This document shows, in pieces, positions 51,115 through 60,955 of a stretch of DNA of 64,000 bases. The first letter of the stretch is position 1, and each line of letters opens with the position of its first letter. Origin of the DNA: Microvirga ossetica (lineage in GTDB: Bacteria > Pseudomonadota > Alphaproteobacteria > Rhizobiales > Beijerinckiaceae). The notes under the pieces are model-generated. The model was not told the origin of the DNA, ran no database searches, and was given only the letters and a program-made list of their open reading frames with translations. The stretch lies in NCBI RefSeq assembly GCF_002741015.1, contig NZ_CP016616.1, positions 1-64,000 on the forward strand, read 5' to 3'. The position numbers were made by a program, and so were the translations under genes.

Positions 51115-52083
51115 CTAATGAGCCCCCTCGACCGGCGGAGTTCCGTAGGTGTGGAACGACTCGACGGTCTTCATGCCCCACGCCTGCCCCTTCTTGCGCT
51201 CCTCCTCCGTCCAGACGATCGGTTTCCAGTCCGGGGCGAGGATAAGTCGCGCGCCGGCATTGCAGACTTCGACGCGGTTGCCGCCGGGCTCGTAGACGTA
51301 GAGAAAGAAGGTCTGCTGAACCGCATGCTTGTGCGGGCCGGATTCGATCGGAACGCCCGCCTCCAGGAAAATGTCCGCAGCGCGCAATACATCCTCGCGG
51401 CTATCGAGAGCGTAGGTCAGGTGATGAAAACGGCCTTTCGTGCCGGTATGATCGCGGGTGAAGGCGAAGTCGTAGCTCTTGTTGGTCAGCGTCATCCACA
51501 TGCCGGCCTCGGTGCCGTCATTGAGGACGATCTGCTCGGTGAGCCGGCATCCGAGATAGGTCTCGAAGAAGATGCGGTTTGCGCGGATGTCTGCGGCGAG
51601 ACAGTTGAGATGGTCGAGCCGGCGGACATTGACGCCGCGTGCCGGGAAACGCTGCGCCTGGTTCTTCAGAACGGGCTTGAGCTCGGGCGGCGGTGCGTAC
51701 CACTCCGTCTCGTAATAGAGCTCGACCACATGCCCGTCCGGGTCGCGACAGAGGAAGGCGGGGCCATGGCCGAGATCGCCGTCCGTCCAGCCGATATCGT
51801 AGCCGGATCCTTTCAGCGCCGCGACCCGGCGCTCGAGCGCCTGCTGGCTGCGTGCTCGGAACGCCATGTGGCCCATGCCGGGCTGCTTCGAAGCCGTCAG
51901 CTTGAGCGAGTGGCGCTCGTAGTCGTCCCAGCCGCGCAGATAGACGGAATCGCCCTGGCGGCCGCTCTCCGTCATCCCCATCACGTCGACGAAGAAGCGC
52001 AGGCTCTCCTCCGGCTTGGGCGTCAGCAGCTCGAGATGGCCCAGATGGGCGAGGTCAAGCACCGGTTCTTCCTGCATTATCAT
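51115..52083 (-). CDS. Extradiol ring-cleavage dioxygenase (type I, VOC fold)
   Basis: This 322-residue vicinal-oxygen-chelate protein has two tandem VOC modules, as in catechol 2,3-dioxygenases. The iron ligands are recognisable in the C-terminal module: H158 (RRLDHLN), a His in GRFHHLTYAL (220-221) and E272 (GGNRVEV). It would cleave a catechol-type ring beside a hydroxyl with O2. The exact substrate is unknown; the linked Rieske oxygenase suggests a product of O-demethylation or hydroxylation. It is the last gene of the long minus-strand operon, after the MetE-like gene and a palindromic hairpin. Confidence 0.85.
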   Translation of the reverse strand: MIMQEEPVLDLAHLGHLELLTPKPEESLRFFVDVMGMTESGRQGDSVYLRGWDDYERHSLKLTASKQPGMGHMAFRARSQQALERRVAALKGSGYDIGWTDGDLGHGPAFLCRDPDGHVVELYYETEWYAPPPELKPVLKNQAQRFPARGVNVRRLDHLNCLAADIRANRIFFETYLGCRLTEQIVLNDGTEAGMWMTLTNKSYDFAFTRDHTGTKGRFHHLTYALDSREDVLRAADIFLEAGVPIESGPHKHAVQQTFFLYVYEPGGNRVEVCNAGARLILAPDWKPIVWTEEERKKGQAWGMKTVESFHTYGTPPVEGAH

Positions 52084-52109
52084 CGCTTTCGGGTCAAAAT
52101 CATGCGCGT

Positions 52110-52133
52110 GGGGTGGGCCGATCGGCCCACCCC
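52110..52133 (-). other. Intercistronic palindrome
   Basis: GGGGTGGGCC-GATC-GGCCCACCCC is a perfect 24-base palindrome between the methyltransferase-like gene and the dioxygenase gene. No T-run follows on the minus strand, so it probably protects or attenuates mRNA rather than ending it. Confidence 0.5.
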
Positions 52134-52144
52134 TTCGTTGTTGC

Positions 52145-53278
52145 TCAGGCTGCCTTTTGGGCTCCGGATCCGGGGCTGCCCCAGACCTCCTCGGCGATCT
52201 CGACGATCATTCGCAGCTTGGCCCATTGCTCGTCCTCGGCCAGCGTGTTGCCCTCCTCGGTCGAGGCGAATCCGCATTGGGGCGAGAGGCAGAGCTGGTC
52301 GAGGTCGACATATTTGCTGGCCTCGTCGATGCGCCGCTTGATGTCGTCCTTCTTCTCCAGGATCCCGGTCTTGGAAGTCACGAGACCGAGAACGACGGAC
52401 TTGCCCTTCGGCAGGAAGCGCAGGGGCTCGAAGCCCCCTGCCCGGTCGCTGTCCCACTCCATGAAATAGCCGTCGACCGGCATGCTGTTGAACAGCACTT
52501 CCGCGACCGGCTCGTATCCGCCCGAGGCAATGAAGGTCGAGCGGAAGTTGCCGCGGCACAGATGCATGGTGATCGTCAAGTCGTCCGGCTTGTCCTTGAG
52601 CGCTTCGCGCACCATACCGGCATAGATCTCCGGCTGCTTCTCCGGATCGTCGCCGCGCTGGCGCAGCATCTCGCGCTGCTCGGGATCGCAGAGATAGGCG
52701 AACGAGATGTCGTCGAGTTGGAGATAGCGGCAGCCGGCGTCATAGAAAGCGTGCACGGCCTTGTTGTAGGCCTTGCCGACATCGGCGTAGAAATCGCCCA
52801 TCTCGGGATAGACGCCCATGTTCATCATCTTCCGGCCGCCGCGATAGTGCAGCATGCTGGGACCAGGGATCGTCATCTTCGCAACGCGGTCGGTGTTGTC
52901 CTTCACGAAGCGGAAATGGTCGATCATCGGGTGCTGGCCGGAAAACCCGACCTTGCCCGTGATCCGCAGCGCCTTCGCGATGCCGACGCCGCCCTTGAAG
53001 TTCATGCCGGAATCCGCCTCGACGGAGGTCACGCCGTCGAGATGCTCCAGGAAATCGAAATGCCAGAAGGCCCGGCGGAACTCGCCGTCGGTCACAGCCT
53101 GCAGGCCGATCTCCTCCTGGCGCTTGATGAGCGCCCGGATTTCCCGGTCCTCGATCTCCTTCAGGGCCGCGTCGGAGATTTCACCATCGTGATGCTTGTG
53201 GCGCGCGTCCTTCAGGGCTGCCGTGCGCAAAAGGCTGCCGACCATGTCGGCGCGGAAAGGTGGCTTGGTCCGTTGCAT
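52145..53278 (-). CDS. Cobalamin-independent methionine synthase family methyltransferase
   Basis: This 377-residue protein matches the C-terminal catalytic half of MetE, the MetE-II-like group. The metal ligands are visible as His and Cys in MHLCRGNF, a Glu in YFMEWDSDR and Cys in SPQCGFAS. Standalone members lack the N-terminal half and are often found in catabolic clusters, where they are thought to use methyl groups other than methyltetrahydrofolate. ATG at 53278 has GGAGG upstream; the GTG five codons earlier would overlap that site. It sits between livF and the extradiol dioxygenase gene. Confidence 0.83.
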   Translation of the reverse strand: MQRTKPPFRADMVGSLLRTAALKDARHKHHDGEISDAALKEIEDREIRALIKRQEEIGLQAVTDGEFRRAFWHFDFLEHLDGVTSVEADSGMNFKGGVGIAKALRITGKVGFSGQHPMIDHFRFVKDNTDRVAKMTIPGPSMLHYRGGRKMMNMGVYPEMGDFYADVGKAYNKAVHAFYDAGCRYLQLDDISFAYLCDPEQREMLRQRGDDPEKQPEIYAGMVREALKDKPDDLTITMHLCRGNFRSTFIASGGYEPVAEVLFNSMPVDGYFMEWDSDRAGGFEPLRFLPKGKSVVLGLVTSKTGILEKKDDIKRRIDEASKYVDLDQLCLSPQCGFASTEEGNTLAEDEQWAKLRMIVEIAEEVWGSPGSGAQKAA

Positions 53279-53301
53279 GGGATGTTCCTCCACGTGTTTA
53301 T

Positions 53302-54028
<727 letters not shown>

Positions 54029-54036
<8 letters not shown>

Positions 54037-54781
54037 CGACGCTCTCCCCGAGATAGACGGCGCGGACTCTGGGGTCGGTCGAGACCTCCTCGACGGTGCC
54101 CTCCGTGAACAGCGCGCCGTTGACGAGAACCGAGATCCGGTCGGCGAAGCTGAACACGAGGTCCATGTCGTGCTCGATCAGCAGTACCGAGACATCGCGC
54201 GGCAGGGCTGCCACCGTCGCGAGCAGTTCGTGCCGCTCCGCCTCCGGCACGCCGGCGGCAGGCTCGTCGAGGAGCAGCACGCGCGGCCGGCAGGCGAAGG
54301 CGACCGCGATCTCGAGCAGGCGCTGCTTGCCATAGGCAAGGCTCGACGTGCGCTCGTCGAGCACGTCGGTGAGACGAAAGCGCTGGGCGATCTCGACGAT
54401 CTCGTCGATGATCTCGCGCTTGCTGCCGATCACGCGCCACCAGTCGCGCCCGCCGCCCATCCGCTCCGATACGGCAAGGCCCAGCGTTTCGAGCGGCGTC
54501 ATGGCCGGGAAGAGCTGGTTGATCTGAAACGTGCGGGCCAGACCGCGCTGGACCCGCAGTTCCTGACGCAAGCGCGTTATGTCCTCGCCCTCCAGCAGGA
54601 TCTGGCCGGAGGTCGGCGTGAGCACGCCGGTGAGCAGATTGATGAAGGTGGTCTTGCCGGCGCCGTTGGGACCGATCAAGGCGTGCCGGGCCCCCTGTTC
54701 GAGCTTGAACGTCACGTCGTCGGTGGCGACAAGACCGCCGAAGCGCTTCACGAGGCCTCTGGTTTCGAGAGCGGGCGCCAT
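54029..54781 (-). CDS. livG: Branched-chain-type ABC transporter ATPase LivG
   Basis: This 250-residue ATPase has Walker A GPNGAGKTT, signature-like SSLAYGKQRLLEIA and Walker B VLLLDEPAAGVPE. The AYGKQR signature is typical of LivG. It begins one base after the end of livM and its end overlaps livF. It forms the heteromeric ATPase pair with LivF on the cytoplasmic face of the transporter. Confidence 0.94.
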
Positions 54782-54782
54782 G

Positions 54783-55820
54783 TCAGATCTCCCGAGCGGA
54801 GGTGGTCGGCAGCGCGCCGGGGCGTTTCCCCCCGAAGCGGCCGAAGAAGCGCTTCACTGCGAATCTGGCCTTGTCGGTCAACCGTTCGCGGCCCGCCAGG
54901 ACGAGGAGGACGAGGATCAGGCCGATCCAGAACTGCCAGTATTGCGGCGTCCAGGCTGAGAGAACGTCCTGCAGCACCTTGAAGACGACGGCTCCGATCA
55001 GGCCGCCATAGAGATAGCCGACGCCGCCGATCACCAGAACCAGCATCACGTCGGCGGAACGGTGGAAGGCAAGCACGTCAAGCGAGACGAACTGGGTCGT
55101 CTGCGCCAGCAGCCCGCCGGCGACGCCCGCATAGGCGGCGGCAAGGGTGTAGACCGCGACGAGCCTGCGGTTGACCGGGATGCCGACGGCGCGCGCCCGC
55201 AGAGGATTGTCGCGGATCGCGCGGAGCGATAGCCCGTAGGGCGACACGACGATCCGGCGCGCGATCACGAACAGCAGGAAGGTCACGACGAGGCTGTAGG
55301 CATAGGCGGTCGTGCCGAAGATGTCGAATTCGAACAGCCCGAGGATCGGCCCCATGGTGATGCCCTGGAGGCCGTCGGCCCCGCCGGTCAGCCAGGACAT
55401 CTGGTTGGCCAATTCGCCGAGAACCAGCGCAACGCCCAGCGTCACCATCAGCTTGGTGAGATCGGACCCGCGCAGGACAAGGAAGCTGGTGATGAAGCCC
55501 AGGATCGCCCCGGCAATCGCCGCCACGATCAGACCCGCCAGCGGGTCGGTCATGCCGTTCCTGGCCAGAATTCCCGCCACATAGGCGCCGAGCCCGAAGA
55601 AGGCGGCGTGGCCGAGCGACACGATGCCGGCATAGCCCAGGATCAGGTCCAGGGAGAGCGCGAAGAGACCGATGATCGCGATCTCGTTCAGGATGAGATG
55701 CCGCTCGGGCAGGAAGAACAGGGTCGCGGCCGCCACGAGCCAGAAGGCGATCTCGCCCAAGCCCCATCGTCCCCTGCGGCTCAAGGCCGTCCTGACAGTT
55801 TCGGCAGTGGTCGACTGCAT
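54783..55820 (-). CDS. livM: Branched-chain-type ABC permease LivM
   Basis: This 345-residue integral membrane protein is of the LivM family with about nine hydrophobic segments. The EAA-like loop NPLRARAVGIPV and the family motif GYAGIVSLGHAAFFGLGAYV are clear. I chose ATG at 55820 because TAGGAAAC precedes it; the longer frame would start 10 codons earlier, overlapping the end of livH. The basic C-terminus (KARFAVKRFFGRFGGKRPG) is cytosolic. Confidence 0.93.
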   Translation of the reverse strand: MQSTTAETVRTALSRRGRWGLGEIAFWLVAAATLFFLPERHLILNEIAIIGLFALSLDLILGYAGIVSLGHAAFFGLGAYVAGILARNGMTDPLAGLIVAAIAGAILGFITSFLVLRGSDLTKLMVTLGVALVLGELANQMSWLTGGADGLQGITMGPILGLFEFDIFGTTAYAYSLVVTFLLFVIARRIVVSPYGLSLRAIRDNPLRARAVGIPVNRRLVAVYTLAAAYAGVAGGLLAQTTQFVSLDVLAFHRSADVMLVLVIGGVGYLYGGLIGAVVFKVLQDVLSAWTPQYWQFWIGLILVLLVLAGRERLTDKARFAVKRFFGRFGGKRPGALPTTSAREI

Positions 55821-55839
55821 CGGATGGTTTCCTATCGGG

Positions 55840-56694
55840 TCAGCGCGCACGGGCGAAAAGGCCCTGTGGGCGAAGAACGAGAACGACGATCATGAGCGTG
55901 TAGATGACGAAGGCACCCAGGCTCGGCACGTAGTACTTGCCGGCGACATCGGCGATCCCGAGAATGAGGGAGGCCAGAAACGGGCCGGTGATGCTGGTGG
56001 TGCCGCCGACCGTGACGACGATCAGAAAGTAGATCATGAACTTGAGCGGGAACGTGGGATCGAGACCCAGGATCTCCGCTCCCAGAGCGCCGCCCAGTCC
56101 CGCGAGCCCGGAACCGACCGCGAAGGTGGCGGCGAAGATCACGCTGACATTGATGCCGAGACCACGGGCGACCCGCGGATCGTCCACCGCAGCCCGCAAC
56201 CGGCTGCCGAAGCGGGTTTGCGTCAGAATGTATTGCAGCACGACCACGAGAACTCCGCAGACGGCGATGATGAAGCTGCGGTAGAGGCCGACCTGGATAC
56301 CGAGAATCTCGACGCGTCCCTGAAGCCAGGTCGGGATCTGGATCATCTGCTGCTGCGATCCCATGGTGTAGTCGACGGCGGCGACCGCCATGAAGACCAG
56401 GCCGATGGAAAACAGAACCTGGTCGAGATGGCTGCGCGCATAGAGTTGCTTGTAGAGCGTCCGCTCGAGCACGAGCCCGATGACGGCCGGCACGGTAAAG
56501 GCCAGGGGAAGCGTCAGAAGGAACGGCACGCCATAGCGGTTCATCAGAACGGCCGTCACGTAGCCGCCGGCCATGGCGAAGGCCCCATGCGCCAGGTTGA
56601 CGAAGTTCATCAGTCCGAGCGTCACGGCAAGCCCGCAGGCCAGCACGAACAACAGCATGCCATAGGCAATGCCGTCAAAGAGGATGGTCAGCAC
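55840..56694 (-). CDS. livH: Branched-chain-type ABC permease LivH
   Basis: This 284-residue permease is of the LivH family with eight or so membrane helices. The GLMNFVNLAHGAFAMAGGYV segment and the ATFAVGSGLAGLGGAL motif are characteristic. It is separated from the binding-protein gene upstream by 60 bases containing a strong hairpin and from livM by 19 bases. Confidence 0.94.
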   Translation of the reverse strand: MLTILFDGIAYGMLLFVLACGLAVTLGLMNFVNLAHGAFAMAGGYVTAVLMNRYGVPFLLTLPLAFTVPAVIGLVLERTLYKQLYARSHLDQVLFSIGLVFMAVAAVDYTMGSQQQMIQIPTWLQGRVEILGIQVGLYRSFIIAVCGVLVVVLQYILTQTRFGSRLRAAVDDPRVARGLGINVSVIFAATFAVGSGLAGLGGALGAEILGLDPTFPLKFMIYFLIVVTVGGTTSITGPFLASLILGIADVAGKYYVPSLGAFVIYTLMIVVLVLRPQGLFARAR

Positions 56695-56716
56695 CGTTCT
56701 CTCCAGGCGTCGTCGG

Positions 56717-56744
56717 GGAAGCGCCGTCGATGGACGGCGCTTCC
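56717..56744 (-). other. Intercistronic hairpin between binding-protein gene and livH
   Basis: GGAAGCGCCGTC pairs with GACGGCGCTTCC around a 4-base loop, a 12-base stem without a T-run. Such hairpins after binding-protein genes stabilise that mRNA or reduce read-through, so the binding protein is made in excess over the permeases. Confidence 0.6.
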
Positions 56745-56754
56745 GACAGGATGA

Positions 56755-57930
56755 TCAGTTGGACTTGGCGGCTTTCACCGGGTCCTTGACGTTCGGGATG
56801 GTGGCGAATTCGACATTGTAGAGCTCGCCGTCCTTGCGTTCCACTTTGCGCACATAGATGTTCTGAACAATGTCGCGGGTCTGCGGGTCGATCGAGACCG
56901 GGCCGCGCGGGCTGGTCCAGCTCATGCCCTTCATGGCGTCGACGAGGGCCTGCCCGCCTTCTCCGTTGGTCTTCTTCAGGCCTTCGTAGATCAGGTGCAT
57001 GCCGTCATAGCCGCCGACGGCCATGAAGTTGGGACGCATGCCGTTGTTGGCCTTCTTGAAGGCTTCCACGAACGCCTTGTTCTCCGGGCTGTCATGGGCT
57101 GCGGAATAGTGCTGGGTGGTGATGGCGCCGAGGGCGACGTCGCCCATGTTGTTGAGCAGATCGTCATCGGTCACGTCGCCGGGCCCGATCAGCTTGATGC
57201 CGCTCTTGTCGAGGCCGCGCTCGACGAACTGCTTCATGAACTGGGCACCGATGCCCGAAGGCACGAAGACGAACAGGGCATCGGGCTTGGCGTCCGCCAC
57301 CTTCTGCAGGAAGGGCGAGAAGTCGGGATTCGCGAGCGGCACCCGCAGGTTCTCGACCTGCCCGCCCTTGGCGGTAAAGGCGGCTGCGAACGCCTTCTCG
57401 GCGTCGATGCCGGGGCCGTAATCGGAAACGAGCGTGGCGACCTTCTTGATGCCGTTCTGCGCCGCCCAATCGGCCATCGGCACGGTGGCCTGAGGCAGGG
57501 TGAAGCTCGTGCGGACGATGAAGGGCGAGGCCTCCGTGATGGTGGAGGTGGCCGCCGCCATCACCACTTCCGGCACCTTCGCCTGAGTCGCCAGGGGCGC
57601 GGACGCGAGAGCCAGCGGCGTCAGCCCGAAGCCCGCCATGACGGCGATCTTGTCGTTGACGATCAACTCCTGGGCGAGGCGCTTCGTGACATCGGCGGTG
57701 CCGGTATCGTCCTTGACGATCAGTTGGATCTTCTTGCCGGCGACCGTATCGCCCTTCTGCTGCATATACAGCTTCGCCGCAGCCTCGATCTGGCGGCCGG
57801 TCGAGGCGAACGGCCCGGTCATCGGCAGGATCAGGCCGATCTTCAGGGTATCCTGCGCCATTGCCGCTCCGCTCAGTGCCAGCATGGCCGCCGCGGCGCC
57901 TACAGCGCTTAACAAGGTCCGTCTCAACAT
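56755..57930 (-). CDS. livK: Liv-type periplasmic substrate-binding protein, copy 1
   Basis: This 391-residue type I binding protein has a signal peptide of about 25 residues (MLRRTLLSAVGAAAAMLALSGAAMAQ). A two-lobed Leu/Ile/Val-binding-type fold follows (TLKIGLILPMTGPFASTGRQ). Start at MLRRT: the frame runs on upstream without a signal sequence. It delivers ligand to LivHM. A nearly identical paralogue lies at 60956-62131, so the gene pair is a duplication. Ligand identity cannot be read, but it is probably an aromatic acid. Confidence 0.92.
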   Translation of the reverse strand: MLRRTLLSAVGAAAAMLALSGAAMAQDTLKIGLILPMTGPFASTGRQIEAAAKLYMQQKGDTVAGKKIQLIVKDDTGTADVTKRLAQELIVNDKIAVMAGFGLTPLALASAPLATQAKVPEVVMAAATSTITEASPFIVRTSFTLPQATVPMADWAAQNGIKKVATLVSDYGPGIDAEKAFAAAFTAKGGQVENLRVPLANPDFSPFLQKVADAKPDALFVFVPSGIGAQFMKQFVERGLDKSGIKLIGPGDVTDDDLLNNMGDVALGAITTQHYSAAHDSPENKAFVEAFKKANNGMRPNFMAVGGYDGMHLIYEGLKKTNGEGGQALVDAMKGMSWTSPRGPVSIDPQTRDIVQNIYVRKVERKDGELYNVEFATIPNVKDPVKAAKSN

Positions 57931-57971
57931 GTCTCTTCCTCCCTCTTCGGCTTTTTCCAAGCCTTCCTGTT

Positions 57972-58727
57972 TCAGGCGCGGATGCGCCTCTTGATCAGCG
58001 CCGAACCGGGCACGAGATCCATGTCCCGCTGGTTCGTGAGCGCCCATTCCAGATTGCGGTGAGCGATGCGCGCATGCTCCCGCATGATGGCTTCGGCCCG
58101 GCTTCCCTCCCGCCGCTCGATGGCGCTCAGGACGCAGCGGTGCTGGTCCTGGGCCACGGTGAGAATATGATGCAGCTCCGGCGACCGCGACTGCACCGGG
58201 ACGAGAGCGCTCGGCGAGGCGAAGGGCAGCGCGCCGACCCGTTCGAGCTGGCGTGCCAGGGTCGGGCTATCCGCCATGGCGATCAGGATCCGGTGGAACC
58301 GCGCGTTCAGCTCGACATATTGCAGGAGATCGATCTCGATCCGCTCATGGCGGACGACCTCATCGATTTCGTCGAGGCATTCGGCGGCGTTGCGCAGGTC
58401 GGTCCGGCTCGCCCCGTGCTCGGCGGCAAGGCGCGCGGCCAATCCCTCGAGCGTGCCTCGGATCTCGATGGCCTCGAAGACTTCCTTTTCCGAGAAGGCC
58501 TTGACGGCGAAGCCGCCGGAGGGGATGGCCTCCAGCAAGCCCTCCTCCTCGAGCCGGACGAGGGCCATGCGAACCGGGGTACGGGACACACCGAGCCGCT
58601 CGACCATCTGCAGTTCGGAGACCCGCTCGCCCGGATTCAGCTCACCGCGAAGCACGAGCTCGCGCAGGGCGAGCTGGGCCTTCACCGTCTGGGAAAGCGA
58701 GCGGTCGCTGACCTTATCCACCGTCAT
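57972..58727 (-). CDS. GntR-family transcriptional regulator (FCD type)
   Basis: This 251-residue regulator has an N-terminal winged helix (LRELVLRGELNPGERVSELQMVERLGVSRTPVRMALVRLEEEGLL) and a C-terminal all-helical FCD domain (AAECLDEIDEV, FHRILIAMADSP, QDQHRCVLSAIERREG). FCD-type repressors release DNA on binding a carboxylic-acid inducer. The ATG overlaps the reductase stop by one base. Its likely targets are the two CTGTATACAG palindromes upstream of the oxygenase gene, matching the TNGTNNACNA type of site bound by this subfamily. Confidence 0.93.
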   Translation of the reverse strand: MTVDKVSDRSLSQTVKAQLALRELVLRGELNPGERVSELQMVERLGVSRTPVRMALVRLEEEGLLEAIPSGGFAVKAFSEKEVFEAIEIRGTLEGLAARLAAEHGASRTDLRNAAECLDEIDEVVRHERIEIDLLQYVELNARFHRILIAMADSPTLARQLERVGALPFASPSALVPVQSRSPELHHILTVAQDQHRCVLSAIERREGSRAEAIMREHARIAHRNLEWALTNQRDMDLVPGSALIKRRIRA

Positions 58728-59701
58728 TACGCTGCCCTGTCCGCGGTATCGATGGTGATGCTGCCCCCTGCTACCCGCGAGACGCAGGTGCAGAGTTTGG
58801 AATTGGCAGCCTTCTCCTCGTCATTGAAGAACACATCCCGGTGGTCGACAATACCGTCCACGTCGAGAATATGCAGAGCGCACAACCCGCACTCGCCGCG
58901 CCGGCAATCCGAGATCATAGCGACGCCGGCCTTTTCCAGGGCGTCCAGCATGGTCTGGTTCTGCGGCACGTCGACTACCAGGTTGAGGCGAGGGATATTG
59001 ACCTTGAAGGGTTGTGAAGCGAAACGCCCGCTGTTGCCGAATGTCTCGAACCGCAGCTGCTCGACCGGACGGCCGCTGTGCTGCCAGGCCCTCTTGGCCG
59101 CCTCGAGCATGCCGATGGGGCCGCAGACGTAAAGCTCGCCGCCCGGTGCCAGCCGGGCGATCTCGGCATCGAGATCCACCCTGCCCCCGGCCTCGTCGAC
59201 GAACATCTGCAGCCGATCGCCGATGCGCTCCCCCAATTCGTCCGCCAGCGCCATGTCGTCCCGGCTCCGGCAGGCATAGAGCACCCGGAAATCGGCTCCG
59301 ATCTCGGCAAGGGCCAGGGCCATGGTGAAGATCGGCGTGATGCCGATGCCGCCCGCCAGCAGCAGATATTCCGGCCGGTTCCGGCTGAGGTCGAAATGGT
59401 TGCCCGGCGTCGAGATGGTGAGATGGGCGCCCGGCGCGAGGCTCCACATATAGGCGGAGCCTCCGCGGCTGTCGCCGAGGAGTTTTACCGCAATCCGGTA
59501 GATGCCGTCCGTGCAGGGACCGACGGTGGAATAGGACCGCACGTCCGGCCGCCCGCCGATCTGCACCGTCACATTGATGTGGCTGCCGGCCTTCGGAATC
59601 ACGAAGTCCCCCGCAGGCTCGATTTCGAAGAGCCGGATATCGCGGGTGAGATCCCGCGTCCGGAGCAGCTTCGCAGTGCGCCATTCGAGTTGCTCGGCCA
59701 T
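58727..59701 (-). CDS. VanB-like oxygenase reductase (FMN/[2Fe-2S])
   Basis: This 324-residue protein has an FMN/flavin-binding N-terminal domain (DVRSYSTVGP...) and an NAD-binding domain (LLAGGIGITPIFTMALALA). A C-terminal plant-type ferredoxin follows with cysteines in DCRRGECGLCALH and CTC. It passes electrons from NAD(P)H to the neighbouring Rieske oxygenase. Start at MAEQLEWR (59701): the longer frame is antisense-like. Genes oxygenase, reductase and regulator are consecutive with overlaps or gaps of at most 8 bases. Confidence 0.92.
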   Translation of the reverse strand: MAEQLEWRTAKLLRTRDLTRDIRLFEIEPAGDFVIPKAGSHINVTVQIGGRPDVRSYSTVGPCTDGIYRIAVKLLGDSRGGSAYMWSLAPGAHLTISTPGNHFDLSRNRPEYLLLAGGIGITPIFTMALALAEIGADFRVLYACRSRDDMALADELGERIGDRLQMFVDEAGGRVDLDAEIARLAPGGELYVCGPIGMLEAAKRAWQHSGRPVEQLRFETFGNSGRFASQPFKVNIPRLNLVVDVPQNQTMLDALEKAGVAMISDCRRGECGLCALHILDVDGIVDHRDVFFNDEEKAANSKLCTCVSRVAGGSITIDTADRAA

Positions 59702-59709
59702 GGTCGAAC

Positions 59710-60792
59710 CTACTCGGCCGCCTGGCTCGGAACGTGAGGCTGCGGACCGAACTCCTCGGCCAGCATCCCGTCGATCAGCTTGCGGGCCCACAGCGCGCCG
59801 GCATCGATGTTGAGGTTGTAGAAGGGCATCCGTGGATTTCTATCGATGGCGATCTGCTGCGCCTCGAGCACGGTGTGGTCCTGATCGTAGACGCCGTTGC
59901 CTTCGTTCACATGGGCCTTGTTGATGTCGCGCGTGAGATGCTCGTCATCCGTCCGGAAGGTGCGCACGAAATTCCAGAAATAATGGCAGGACTTGTCCGT
60001 CTCGGGCGTGATCGCCGCGAGGAAGGCGCCGTTGACGCCCTGCGAACGGTCTCCCTCGGGAGCACCGGTTCCCGTCACGGCGACGCCCACATCGCCCACC
60101 ACCGTCGACGGCGCCTGGAAATAGATGATCTGCCACCGGTCGACATGCTCGCCGGGCCTATCGAGCTGCTTGGCCCAGAACGGCGGCGGCTCGATATTCT
60201 TCATCCAGCGCGTCACGGTCGCCGTGCGCTCCGTATGCGTCACGTCGAAGGGCGAGTTGGTGATGGCCTCGTCGCCGATGCTGCCGGCATGGACATAGGT
60301 CTCGTGCGTCAGGTCCATCAGGTTGTCGATGACGAGGCGGTAGTCGCATTTGAGGCTGTAGAACGTGCCGCCCTCGCCGACCCAATCGGTGCCGTCGTTC
60401 CAGTGAAAATCGGGAATCTTGGCCGGATCGGCCAGAGCGGGATCTCCGGGCCAGATCCAGACGAGTCGATGGCGCTCGGCGATCGGATAGGAGCGGACGC
60501 AGGCGGACGGATTGATGGTCTTCTGCGCCGGCATGTAGGTGCAGCGCCCGGCGGAATTGAACACGAGCCCATGATAGCCGCAGATCACCTGATCGCCTTC
60601 GAGGCGTCCCATGGAGAGCGGCAGCAGCCGGTGCCAGCAGGCGTCTTCCAGCGCCGTCACCTGCCCGTCGGTGCGGCGATAGAGAACCACATCCTGGTCG
60701 CAGATCGTCCGCGCGGCGAGCTCGTGCGTGATCTCATGGCTCCAGGCCGCGGCATACCAAGCATTGAGGGGAAAGGCGTTGGCGTGCGTCAT
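59710..60792 (-). CDS. VanA-like Rieske non-haem iron oxygenase
   Basis: This 360-residue oxygenase has the Rieske motif C52-W-H54...C71-G-Y-H74 and a C-terminal catalytic domain with NLMDLTHETYVH, where the mononuclear iron ligands lie. It belongs to the vanillate O-demethylase/phthalate-type alpha-subunit group. Such enzymes O-demethylate or hydroxylate aromatic acids; vanillate is one possibility but the substrate is not proven. ATG at 60792 has AGGGAGA just upstream. It heads the transcript and is preceded by a palindrome. Confidence 0.9.
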   Translation of the reverse strand: MTHANAFPLNAWYAAAWSHEITHELAARTICDQDVVLYRRTDGQVTALEDACWHRLLPLSMGRLEGDQVICGYHGLVFNSAGRCTYMPAQKTINPSACVRSYPIAERHRLVWIWPGDPALADPAKIPDFHWNDGTDWVGEGGTFYSLKCDYRLVIDNLMDLTHETYVHAGSIGDEAITNSPFDVTHTERTATVTRWMKNIEPPPFWAKQLDRPGEHVDRWQIIYFQAPSTVVGDVGVAVTGTGAPEGDRSQGVNGAFLAAITPETDKSCHYFWNFVRTFRTDDEHLTRDINKAHVNEGNGVYDQDHTVLEAQQIAIDRNPRMPFYNLNIDAGALWARKLIDGMLAEEFGPQPHVPSQAAE

Positions 60793-60813
60793 GTGTTTTC
60801 TCCCTAATACAGA

Positions 60814-60823
60814 CTGTATACAG
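60814..60823. promoter_or_regulatory. CTGTATACAG operator, promoter-proximal copy
   Basis: A perfect 10-base palindrome 22 bases before the oxygenase ATG. It matches the core of FCD GntR operators. The second copy is 85 bases away centre to centre, about eight helical turns. Confidence 0.6.
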
Positions 60824-60898
60824 GCAAAATTGCAGGACAACTATACTTGCGGCTAATGCGGGACGCGGAAGGCGAAAAGCTGAGCTTTGGCGCTCTAG

Positions 60899-60908
60899 CT
60901 GTATACAG
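60899..60908. promoter_or_regulatory. CTGTATACAG operator, distal copy
   Basis: An identical palindrome upstream of the first, just before the terminator of the preceding binding-protein gene. Two identical sites at helical phasing suggest cooperative or looping repression by the GntR dimer. Confidence 0.6.
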
Positions 60909-60941
60909 AAAAATAAGAGCGCCATCTCTCGATGGCGCTCT
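60909..60941 (-). terminator. Rho-independent terminator of binding-protein copy 2
   Basis: The minus strand forms AGAGCGCCATC-GAGA-GATGGCGCTCT, an 11-base perfect stem, followed by TTATTTTTC. This is the clearest intrinsic terminator in the window. It separates the transcript of the second binding protein from the oxygenase operon. Confidence 0.85.
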
Positions 60942-60955
60942 GGGTCGATCGCTGC

